Shown here piece by piece: positions 1 through 6,021 of a DNA stretch of 7,293 nucleotides (the first letter of the stretch is position 1; each line of letters starts with the position of its first letter). The notes under the pieces are model-generated. The model was given only the letters and a program-made list of their open reading frames with translations. It searched no databases and was not told the DNA's origin. Made by a program: the position numbers and the translations under genes. The stretch spans positions 1-7,293 of the forward strand of contig DATNIC010000159.1 in NCBI GenBank assembly GCA_035604635.1, written 5' to 3'. This DNA comes from DATNIC01 sp035604635. Lineage in GTDB: Bacteria > Vulcanimicrobiota > Vulcanimicrobiia > Vulcanimicrobiales > Vulcanimicrobiaceae.

Positions 1-192
1 AAGGGAAAGCGTCAACACCTGTTTGTAGCCGCCGAACTTGTCCATGACGCGCATCCGCTCGTCGAGATCGTAGAGCAACGGGATGCTGGTCCAGCGCTTC
101 ACCATCTCGAGATTGGGAGCGACCTCGAAGAGACGCTCGTAGAAGCCACGCGGGAAGATGTGGTTGTAGATATCGATCTTGAGCTCGCTCAT
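1..192 (-). CDS. Amidohydrolase_2 (ACMSD-type metal-dependent hydrolase), N-terminal part
   Basis: The first 64 codons are present and the gene continues off the left edge. The protein opens M-S-E-L-K-I-D-I-Y-N-H-I-F-P, which is the beta-1 strand and metal motif of the amidohydrolase_2 TIM-barrel family (ACMSD, resorcylate and related decarboxylases, and C-C or C-N hydrolases). It goes on with a DLDERMRVMDKFGGYKQVLTLSL stretch (about residues 43-64) that fits the region where this family has 'R...MD..G...QVLS'. The start ATG at 190-192 has an AGGA Shine-Dalgarno (complement of 201-204) 8 bases upstream, which supports this start. An oddity is that the usual HxH metal pair reads Tyr9-x-His11, so the first histidine is missing. 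It is divergent from the binding-protein operon on its right and probably shares its regulatory region. The family call is fairly sure, but the reaction is unknown: decarboxylation or hydrolysis of a carboxylated ring or ring-opened intermediate are options. Confidence 0.8.
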   Translation of the reverse strand, partial: MSELKIDIYNHIFPRGFYERLFEVAPNLEMVKRWTSIPLLYDLDERMRVMDKFGGYKQVLTLSL

Positions 193-282
193 CGGGTCCG
201 TCCTACGCCCAGGCCGATGCGGGCGCCTGCGGCATCAGGCGCCCACCGGACTTTGTGAAAATCCCGTAGAACAGTCGGCGGG
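193..282. promoter_or_regulatory. Divergent intergenic region
   Basis: These 90 bases separate the starts of the leftward amidohydrolase and the rightward binding-protein operon, so promoters for both should lie here. It holds a perfect inverted repeat (listed separately) and a slightly AT-richer patch around 252-264. I could not identify convincing -35/-10 hexamers for either direction. The assignment as a regulatory region rests on the divergent layout, not on recognised promoter elements. Confidence 0.5.
221..244. repeat. Perfect 9-bp inverted repeat, candidate operator
   Basis: GGGCGCCTG (221-229) and CAGGCGCCC (236-244) are exact reverse complements separated by the 6-base spacer CGGCAT. 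The element lies inside the divergent intergenic region, 29 bases upstream of the amidohydrolase start and 39 upstream of the binding-protein start. No T or A run follows on either side, so it is not a typical intrinsic terminator. The spacing and symmetry suit a dimeric repressor or activator site, or a GC-rich hairpin in an mRNA leader. Its function is inferred. Confidence 0.5.
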
Positions 283-1263
283 ATGATCCGCCTTTTACGA
301 ATTGCGATGGCGTGTACCGTCCTTGCGGCGTCGGGCTCGGAAGCCTCCGCCCAGACCCCGGACGCATCGCTGACCGAGATCGTGTTCGGTACGCTCGGAC
401 CAACGAGTTCGAACTGGTCGCTCTACCTGGCCGAGCAGCAAGGTTACTTCCGGCAAGAGGGCTTACGGATCACGACCGTCATCACGAGCAATCCGGTGAA
501 CACGCTCAACCAGCTCGCGACCGGCGGGCTGAACATCGCGAGCGACGGGACCGATACCGTGATCGCGGGAGTCGCCCGCAAGCTGCCGGTCAAGGTCGTC
601 TCGACGTTCATGGTCGGCAACCCCTACGCGATGGTCGTTACCTCGGGGATCAACAGTTGGAATGACCTCAAAGGGAAGAAGGTCGGCGTCGGGACGAAGG
701 AAGACGTCACCGGGATGTTGATGGACGCGATGGCGCGGGCGCACCATTTCGACATGAACCGCGACTTCGACCTGATCGTCATCGGGAACACCGGGGCGCG
801 CTACCAAGCGTTGACGACCGGGAACATCCAAGGCGGCTTCCTCGGCCAGCCGTACGACTTTCTCGCCGAAAGCAAAGGGATGCACGTCCTCGGCCGTGCG
901 ACCGAGTACTTCAAGGATTGGATGTATACGAGCGTTGTGGTCAATACGAACTGGGCCGCCACCCACCGCGCAGACGTGGTCAAGTTCATCCGAGCGTTGC
1001 GGAAAGGGACGAACTACGGCTACGATCATCCGCAGGAAGCGGTCCAAGCCCTCGTCGCCGCATCGAAAGTCGACGTCGATGCCGCCCAGAAAGCGTACGC
1101 GCTCGACTTCCAAGCGCAAAAAGTCTTCAGCCGCACCGGCATCGTCCCCGAAAAAGGCGTTCGCGCCGTCATGGACGCCATGCTCCACATCGGATCGATC
1201 ACAGCCGCACCCCCGATCTCCGACGTCGTCGACAATTCATACGCGCAAGAAGCGCAACGCTAG
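283..1263 (+). CDS. ABC-type substrate-binding protein, NMT1/THI5-like (first of two)
   Basis: A 326-residue periplasmic binding protein of the NMT1/THI5/SsuA/TauA fold, expected to capture a small organic substrate outside the membrane and pass it to an ABC permease. The N-terminus is a Sec signal peptide: Arg3/Arg6, a hydrophobic core around residues 7-16, and likely cleavage after A-S-A23. Family landmarks are 'YLAEQQGYFRQEGL' near residues 48-61, the 'QLATGGLNIASDGTD' segment that lines the binding cleft, 'NSWNDLKGKKVGVG' near 123-136, and a late 'GNIQGGFLGQPYDF' segment. Cys11 is not in a proper lipobox, so a soluble rather than lipid-anchored form is likelier. No strong Shine-Dalgarno precedes ATG 283 (only a GGCGGG run directly against it), but the signal peptide supports this start. 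It is followed after 1 base by the dehydrogenase gene. No permease or ATPase is nearby, and the ligand is unknown. Confidence 0.85.
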   Translation: MIRLLRIAMACTVLAASGSEASAQTPDASLTEIVFGTLGPTSSNWSLYLAEQQGYFRQEGLRITTVITSNPVNTLNQLATGGLNIASDGTDTVIAGVARKLPVKVVSTFMVGNPYAMVVTSGINSWNDLKGKKVGVGTKEDVTGMLMDAMARAHHFDMNRDFDLIVIGNTGARYQALTTGNIQGGFLGQPYDFLAESKGMHVLGRATEYFKDWMYTSVVVNTNWAATHRADVVKFIRALRKGTNYGYDHPQEAVQALVAASKVDVDAAQKAYALDFQAQKVFSRTGIVPEKGVRAVMDAMLHIGSITAAPPISDVVDNSYAQEAQR

Positions 1264-1264
1264 C

Positions 1265-2305
1265 GTGAAGGCGATCGTTATGGAGCGGTTCGGGGGGCCG
1301 GAGGTCCTTGAATACCGCGACGTTCCGACTCCGCAAGCGGATCGCGGTGAGGTTTTGATTCGGGTCCGCGCGGTCACCGTGAACCGGACGCTCGATCTCG
1401 CCGTGCGCCGCGACGGGGACAACCGCGGCGTGACCCTGCCGCTGGTGCTTGGGACCGATCCCTCCGGTATAGTCGAGGCGATCGGCGAAGGCGTCACGCG
1501 AATCAAGGTCGGCGATCACGTCGCGGTCGCTGGTTCGGTCCGGTGCGGCGCGTGCAAGCAGTGTCTCGCGGGGCACGAGGAAGACTGCTCGAAGCCGGGT
1601 CATGTCGGCGTCCACCGCTGGGGCGGCTATGCCGAATACGTCGTCGTCCCCGAGCGCAATGCGATCCGTCTCCCCAAAGACCTGGCCTTTCCCGAGGCGA
1701 GCGTGATCGTGCGCCACGCGCCGACCGCTTGGAACCTGCTCGAAAACAAGGCCGAGCTCAAGGCGGGTGAGACGGTCCTCGTGATGGGCGCATCGGGGGC
1801 GCTTGGAAGCATGGGCGTCCAAATCGCGCGCATTCTCGGCGCGCGCGTCGTCGCAGGCGCCGGCAGCGAGGCAGGCTGCGCACTGGCTCGCGACCTCGGT
1901 GCGGAACATGCGATCAACTATCGCGCTGCGAGACTCGACGACGCCGTGATGGCGTGCACCGAAGGCCGCGGCGTCGACGTCGTCTTCGAGAACATCAGCG
2001 ATCCCGATCTGTGGCCGCGGGCCTTCGCGAGCCTCGCGCCCAGCGGGCGGCTGGTGACGGCCGGTGCGCATGGTGGCGGGATCGTATCGCTCGATTGCCG
2101 CCGTCTCTACCATCGTCGTCTCAAGGTCATCGGCGGTGCCGGTGCAACCCCGTCGAATTTCGAAAGCGCACTCGGCGCCGCGGTCGACGGCAGGCTGCGC
2201 GCGGTCATAGATCGCGTCATGCCCCTCGAACAAGCCGCCGCGGCGCACGATATCGTCGACCGGCGCGAAGTTCTGGGCAAAGTCGTCCTCACTCCGGCCG
2301 CCTGA
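1265..2305 (+). CDS. Zinc-type medium-chain dehydrogenase/quinone-oxidoreductase-like protein
   Basis: A 346-residue MDR-superfamily oxidoreductase, expected to use NAD(P)H on a carbonyl, enone or alcohol in the cytoplasm. The GROES-like N-terminal domain starts 'MKAIVMERFGGPEVLEY', typical for the family, which is why I choose GTG 1265 over ATG 1280. The structural-zinc lobe is intact with Cys94, Cys97, Cys100 and Cys108 (spacing 3, 3, 8). The catalytic-zinc ligands are not: the usual Cys position is Asn40 (V-T-V-N-R-T-L-D), and the usual G-H-E is G-T-D (63-65). The Rossmann domain shows G-A-S-G-A-L-G-S-M-G at 175-184, a quinone-oxidoreductase style nucleotide motif. Length is normal. It sits 1 base after the first binding protein and its stop overlaps the next start (TGATG), so translation is probably coupled. 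The family is sure, but the substrate is unknown; zinc-independent reduction of an enone or quinone is likelier than classic alcohol oxidation. Confidence 0.88.
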   Translation: MKAIVMERFGGPEVLEYRDVPTPQADRGEVLIRVRAVTVNRTLDLAVRRDGDNRGVTLPLVLGTDPSGIVEAIGEGVTRIKVGDHVAVAGSVRCGACKQCLAGHEEDCSKPGHVGVHRWGGYAEYVVVPERNAIRLPKDLAFPEASVIVRHAPTAWNLLENKAELKAGETVLVMGASGALGSMGVQIARILGARVVAGAGSEAGCALARDLGAEHAINYRAARLDDAVMACTEGRGVDVVFENISDPDLWPRAFASLAPSGRLVTAGAHGGGIVSLDCRRLYHRRLKVIGGAGATPSNFESALGAAVDGRLRAVIDRVMPLEQAAAAHDIVDRREVLGKVVLTPAA

Positions 2306-3237
2306 TGAATCGCGCGAGCTTCGCTGCGGGCCTTGGACTCCTCGCGCTCCCGGTCCCGGCCGGCGCGCAGTTGCCTTCACCGGCGATCCGCATCGCCGAG
2401 ATCGCGATCGACCTCTACGCCGAGGCGTATTACGCGCAGGACCTCGGCCTGTTCAAGAAAGCGGGCCTGACCGTCGACATTAGTACGTTCGCGAACGGCG
2501 GGACCGCGTCGACGGCGGTCGCCGGCGGCGCAGCGGAGATCGGCGTCTCCAACCCCGTCGCGATTGCGAACGCGTTCACGCACGGCGTGGCGCTCACCGT
2601 TCTCGCCGGCGCGGGGCTCTACTCGTCGAACGCCGCATCGACCGCGCTGTGCGTCGCCAAGAATTCCCCGCTACGTACCGCCAAGGACGCCGAAGGGAAG
2701 ACGATCGCACTATCGGCGCTAGGCGATCAAGCGCAGATCGGCGTCCAGGAGTGGCTGCAGAAAAACGGCGCCGATCCAACCAAGGTGAAGTTCGTGGAAG
2801 TCCCGTTCCCGGAGATGGGGAACGCGCTGCAGCAGGGGCGCATCGATATCGCGATGATCCCGGAGCCCGCGTTGACCATCGCGCAGAAAACGACTTCGCG
2901 GCTTTTTGCTAAACCGTTCGATGCGATCGCGCCGCAGTTCTTGATCGGCGTGTGGTTCACGACGGCGGCATGGGCGCAGAAGAACCCCGATCTTGCGAAA
3001 AAATTCGTCGGCGCGATCTACGAAGCGGGCCGCTGGGCGAACGGCCACCACGACGAATCGGCGGCGATCTTGGCGAAGTACTCGAAGATCGACCCGGCGA
3101 CGCTGCACGAGATGACGCGCGCCGTCTACGCGACGACGCTGACGCCGCAAATGATTCAGCCGCCGCTCGATGCAGCCGCGAGATATGGGTTGCTGAGCCG
3201 CCCGGTGACGGCGGCCGAGCTTATCGCGAAGCCGTAG
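2305..3237 (+). CDS. ABC-type substrate-binding protein, NMT1-like (second of two)
   Basis: A 310-residue periplasmic binding protein. A short signal peptide (Arg3, hydrophobic residues 6-17, probable cleavage after A-G-A21) is followed by the NMT1/SsuA-type fold: 'YYAQDLGLFKKAGLTVDIS' near residues 43-61, 'GGAAEIGVSNPVAIANA' lining the cleft, 'AKDAEGKTIALSALG' around 130-145, and 'ALQQGRIDIAMIPEPAL', where the second lobe contacts ligand. ATG 2305 overlaps the dehydrogenase stop by one base, and the signal peptide begins exactly there, so longer in-frame extensions are rejected. No clear Shine-Dalgarno is visible; reinitiation from the upstream gene is likely. It resembles the first binding protein in fold but is clearly divergent, so it is not a recent duplicate and may bind a different ligand. 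Its last 17 bases overlap the 3' end of the flavin monooxygenase gene on the other strand. Confidence 0.85.
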   Translation: MNRASFAAGLGLLALPVPAGAQLPSPAIRIAEIAIDLYAEAYYAQDLGLFKKAGLTVDISTFANGGTASTAVAGGAAEIGVSNPVAIANAFTHGVALTVLAGAGLYSSNAASTALCVAKNSPLRTAKDAEGKTIALSALGDQAQIGVQEWLQKNGADPTKVKFVEVPFPEMGNALQQGRIDIAMIPEPALTIAQKTTSRLFAKPFDAIAPQFLIGVWFTTAAWAQKNPDLAKKFVGAIYEAGRWANGHHDESAAILAKYSKIDPATLHEMTRAVYATTLTPQMIQPPLDAAARYGLLSRPVTAAELIAKP

Positions 3238-4378
3238 CCGGCTCGCTGCTCGGGCGCAAGTCCTTGAGCCGCGGATAGACCTCTTTCGCGAACAGTTCGA
3301 TGCTGCGCATCGTATCATCGTGCTCGAGGAAGCCTGCCTGTCCCATGATGAGCAAGTTCCCGTAGCCGCCGACTGCTTGATGATGACGCCGCAGCTGCTC
3401 GTAGACCGTGTCGGGATTCCCGCCGAAGACGATCCCCTGCTCGATGCACGTCTCGAGCGGCGAACTGCGGTCAAACGCCGTCGAGGCGCCTTTGAGTAGT
3501 TTTGCAACCGTTTCGTGCGACGCGTAGCCCGGCGGGTTTCTGAACTGCGGCGGTACTTTGTTGCCGGTCAGGTACCACATCAGCTTGCGCGCGCCCGCGT
3601 AGCCGGCTTCGTCCGTGTCGCCGACGAAGAGCAGCGCCGCGTACGCCAACCGATCGTCGGACATCGGGGCGCCCAGCTCTTGCCGTCGAGCTCGGTACGT
3701 ATCGAAGATGCGCTTGGTTTGATCGTAGCCCGTTAAGAAGGTCGCGGTGACGTAGTTTCGGTCTGCGACGCGCAGTATTTGGCTCGGGGTCATCGTCGTG
3801 ATCCACACCGGCGGATGCGGCTGCTGAAATGGGCGTGGCCAAATGTTGACCTGACGGTGATGGAAGAAGCGGCCTTCCCAGCTGAAGGGCCCGTCGTGGC
3901 TGGTCCAGGCTTTGAGAATCAAGTCGTGCGCTTCCCAGAAGCGTTCGACCATCCGGACTGCCGTCGTATTCGAGGATGACGTCTCATAAGGGACTCCGCG
4001 GACGAACCCGCACTCAAGCCGCCCGTGCGAATAGTTGTCGATCATCGACATTTCTTCGGCGACGCGGACCGGATCGCGGCGGTTCGCGATCGGGTTTCCC
4101 AGGATGAGCAGACGCGCTTTCTTCGTTATCCGCGCCAGCACCGCGGTCACGACCGCCGCTGAAGGATTGAGATTCGTCGCAGTTTGATGGTGCTCGTTGA
4201 CCATCAGGTCGAGCCCCACGTCGTCGGCGTATTGCCACTCGTCGAAATAGCGGTGATAGAGCTCGGCGCCGACCTTCGGATCGAAGTATTTGTTGGGCAG
4301 GTTGACCCGGATCGACTCGTACGTCGAGGCGTCGGGGAGATATGGGTAGGCGTTTTCGCTGAAATACCAAGCGCGCAT
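3221..4378 (-). CDS. LLM-class (bacterial luciferase-like) flavin-dependent monooxygenase
   Basis: A 385-residue FMN/F420-type TIM-barrel oxidoreductase of the luciferase-like family, expected to use reduced flavin and oxygen to oxygenate a substrate in the cytoplasm. Visible landmarks are 'LDLMVNEHHQ' (His63/His64, matching the EHH of luciferase alpha), 'RRDPVRVAEEMSMIDNYSHGRLECGFVRG' split across residues 100-128 (the conserved 'P.RvAEe...D..S.GR...G..RG' core), 'WEGRFFHH', and 'PRPFQQPHPPVWI' near 181-193. Length fits the family. ATG 4378 lies 6 bases after the hydrolase stop, with AGGGG (complement of 4391-4395) 12 bases upstream, so it is the last gene of a four-gene operon. No flavin reductase gene is in the window. 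With SDRs and a hydrolase upstream, a type II Baeyer-Villiger role (ketone to ester) is plausible, but hydroxylation or C-N/C-S cleavage are equally open. The family call is strong. Confidence 0.88.
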   Translation of the reverse strand: MRAWYFSENAYPYLPDASTYESIRVNLPNKYFDPKVGAELYHRYFDEWQYADDVGLDLMVNEHHQTATNLNPSAAVVTAVLARITKKARLLILGNPIANRRDPVRVAEEMSMIDNYSHGRLECGFVRGVPYETSSSNTTAVRMVERFWEAHDLILKAWTSHDGPFSWEGRFFHHRQVNIWPRPFQQPHPPVWITTMTPSQILRVADRNYVTATFLTGYDQTKRIFDTYRARRQELGAPMSDDRLAYAALLFVGDTDEAGYAGARKLMWYLTGNKVPPQFRNPPGYASHETVAKLLKGASTAFDRSSPLETCIEQGIVFGGNPDTVYEQLRRHHQAVGGYGNLLIMGQAGFLEHDDTMRSIELFAKEVYPRLKDLRPSSEPATASR

Positions 4379-4384
4379 GTGAAT

Positions 4385-5176
4385 CTATTTCCCCTCGATG
4401 AAGCGCATAACCGTCGCGACGAACGCCTCCGGCTGCTCGTTCTGGGGCGTGTGCCCCGCTTTTTCGATGATCTCCATCCGCGCCCCGGGGATCGCGGCAC
4501 AATAGGAGCGGCCGTACTCGGGCGTCGCCAGGCCGTCGTGCGCGCCCCACACGAGCAGCGTGGGGATGTTGATCCGGTGCAGCCGACGCAGGAGCTTGGG
4601 GCTATGCATGTACGGCTCCCACAAGTACATCGCCGCCGCTTCGCGATTGCGCGCGACCATCAGTAGCTGCTCGTCGGTCATCTGGTCCGGCTTCGGCGCG
4701 AATGTTTCAGGATCGAAGTACGTGAGCTTGTTGACTTCGCTCGGATGCAGCGCCCAGATATCGGGGATCTCGCGCGTCTCACGGTCCTTGAACTTGCAGC
4801 CGACCGCGTCGACGAGTATCAGCTTTGAAAGACGGTGCGTGCACTTGATCGCGATTTCAGCCGCCGTCCATCCGCCCATCGAAAAGCCCATGAGGATGAC
4901 GTCATGCAGATCGAGCCGGTCGAGGAGGTCGAGATAGAGGTATGCGAGATCGTCGACGTTGTCGAACCAATCCGGGAGCGGCGAGTTCCCGAAGCCCGGA
5001 TGCGTCGGCGCGATCAGCCGGACGCGCTGCGCGAGCATATCCATGAAAGGCGCGCTCGGTCGCGGCCCACCGGCTCCATGGAGCAAGAGCACGGGCCGGC
5101 CTTGGCCGCGCTGCACGCATTCCAAGGTGACGCCGGCGATGGTGAGCGACGACTCGGCTGAGAGGAGCGTGGTCAT
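4385..5176 (-). CDS. Alpha/beta-fold hydrolase
   Basis: A 263-residue alpha/beta hydrolase with a complete apparent catalytic set: oxyanion-hole 'LLLHGAGG' (His33-Gly34), nucleophile elbow G-F-S-M-G-G with Ser99, acid Asp214 in 'LVWGAHDGLATP', and His242 in 'KAGHTPQNEQP'. Residues about 125-200 form the cap domain. This pattern is shared by meta-cleavage-product hydrolases, lactonases, esterases and haloperoxidase-like members; Ser instead of Asp at the elbow argues against a haloalkane dehalogenase. ATG 5176 is chosen over upstream in-frame codons because it has a strong GGAGGA 4 bases upstream, forms an ATGA overlap with the stop of the preceding SDR, and gives the usual family length. It sits between an SDR and the flavin monooxygenase, so it may hydrolyse the ester or lactone made by the latter (inference). 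Confidence 0.88.
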   Translation of the reverse strand: MTTLLSAESSLTIAGVTLECVQRGQGRPVLLLHGAGGPRPSAPFMDMLAQRVRLIAPTHPGFGNSPLPDWFDNVDDLAYLYLDLLDRLDLHDVILMGFSMGGWTAAEIAIKCTHRLSKLILVDAVGCKFKDRETREIPDIWALHPSEVNKLTYFDPETFAPKPDQMTDEQLLMVARNREAAAMYLWEPYMHSPKLLRRLHRINIPTLLVWGAHDGLATPEYGRSYCAAIPGARMEIIEKAGHTPQNEQPEAFVATVMRFIEGK

Positions 5177-6021
5177 GGATTCCTCCGGTTGATGTACGCA
5201 GGTGCGAGCTCGTAGTCTCGGACGATGCGCTGATGGCGCGCTTCGACGTACGCGCGTGATTCCGGATGTGTAAAGATGAAGAATGCGCGCTCTTTCATTG
5301 CCGCGACCGTGATGCGTCCGATTTCGTCCGGGGACAATCCCGATGCCAGTTCGGCCCCTCGTTCGGGGCGAAGCTCGCGCCGTACCTGTTCCCCAAAGCG
5401 CTGCGGCCGCAGGTGTCCGGATTGAAACGAAGTGTAGATCGCAGTGTTCGTCCCGGCCGGACACAGCACCGAGACGTCGATCCCGTGCGGCGCGAGCGAC
5501 TCGCGCAGCCCCTCCGAAAGCGCCACGACCGCCATTTTCGTCGCCGCGTAGAGGCTCTGATGCCAGCCGGGCATGACGTGGAGGCCGGCGATCGAGGCCG
5601 TGTTGACGACGTAGCCGCCTTCACCGTGCGCGATGATCTTGGGGACGAATGCCTTGATCCCGTGGATGACGCCGAACGTGTTGACGGCGAAGACCCAGTC
5701 GAAATCCTCGTCTGGGACTTCGTGGAGCGGGACGCCGGTGTAGCCGATCCCCGCGTTGTTCGCGACGATATGAATCTTGCCGAACGCTGCCTGCACTTCG
5801 TCGGCGACGCGATAGACCGCTGCGCGATCGCTGACGTCGAGCGCGAACGCTTGCGCGCGGACGCCGAGCGCTTCGATCTCGGCTCGCGCTCGTGGAAGCG
5901 ATTCGCTTTGCACGTCTGCGAGCGCGACGTCGCTGCCTTCGCGCGCAAGCGCTTTCGCGATCCCCAGACCAATGCCGCGCGCAGCGCCGGTCACGAAAGC
6001 GACCTTTCCGGCGAACGTCAC
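5173..6021 (-). CDS. SDR-family NAD(P)-dependent oxidoreductase (second gene of the minus-strand operon)
   Basis: A 282-residue classical short-chain dehydrogenase. Motifs in order (numbered from GTG 6021): nucleotide-binding T-G-A-A-R-G-I-G at 11-18, Asp36 after beta-2 (favours NAD over NADP), L-D-V at 61-63, N-N-A-G at 88-91, Asn114, Ser143, and Tyr158-A-A-T-Lys162. The catalytic tetrad Asn-Ser-Tyr-Lys is complete. The protein is about 30 residues longer than a minimal SDR because of a C-terminal tail (about 245-282, rich in Arg/Glu/Tyr, ending I-N-R-R-N-P). GTG 6021 makes a GTGA overlap with the stop of the preceding SDR. An in-frame TTG at 6024 sits at a slightly better distance (7 versus 10 bases) from a GGAG at 6032-6035, so the start is uncertain by one codon. 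Its stop overlaps the hydrolase start as ATGA. It probably oxidises a secondary alcohol or reduces a ketone; substrate unknown. Confidence 0.88.
   Translation of the reverse strand: MTFAGKVAFVTGAARGIGLGIAKALAREGSDVALADVQSESLPRARAEIEALGVRAQAFALDVSDRAAVYRVADEVQAAFGKIHIVANNAGIGYTGVPLHEVPDEDFDWVFAVNTFGVIHGIKAFVPKIIAHGEGGYVVNTASIAGLHVMPGWHQSLYAATKMAVVALSEGLRESLAPHGIDVSVLCPAGTNTAIYTSFQSGHLRPQRFGEQVRRELRPERGAELASGLSPDEIGRITVAAMKERAFFIFTHPESRAYVEARHQRIVRDYELAPAYINRRNP
5181..5186 (-). promoter_or_regulatory. Strong Shine-Dalgarno for the alpha/beta hydrolase
   Basis: Read on the minus strand this is GGAGGA, followed by ATCC and the ATG at 5176-5174. It lies inside the last codons of the upstream SDR gene. 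It is the best ribosome-binding match in the window and fixes the hydrolase start at 5176. Confidence 0.75.

Noticed and set aside
261..284. Inverted repeat ATCCCG/CGGGAT around the start of the first binding protein
   Set aside because: Six-base arms with a 12-base loop are expected by chance at this GC content and the loop would be weak.
283..330. Possible lipoprotein signal (Cys11) in the first binding protein
   Set aside because: The residues before Cys11 do not form an L-[AS]-[GA]-C lipobox and the hydrophobic core continues past it; an A-S-A cleavage site fits better.
463..1188. Minus-strand open frame of 241 codons opposite the first binding protein
   Set aside because: Its composition (Asp, Val, Arg, His runs) is that of a mirrored frame and no domain is recognisable. 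The plus-strand gene has a signal peptide and fold motifs.
896..1264. N-terminal extension of the dehydrogenase reading frame back into the binding-protein gene
   Set aside because: The extra 123 residues are Arg/Ser/Pro-rich out-of-frame translation. The MDR domain begins exactly at GTG 1265.
1199..2380. Long minus-strand open frame (393 codons) opposite the dehydrogenase gene
   Set aside because: It is antisense to a clear MDR gene, is rich in Arg/Asp/Ala low-complexity sequence and shows no family motif. It is a typical GC-rich shadow frame.
3200..3300. Terminator between the convergent operons
   Set aside because: No GC stem with a following T run was found on either strand; the genes themselves overlap here.
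5177..5464. N-terminal extension of the alpha/beta hydrolase
   Set aside because: It overlaps the SDR gene and has no recognisable sequence; the strong GGAGGA and ATGA overlap place the start at 5176.
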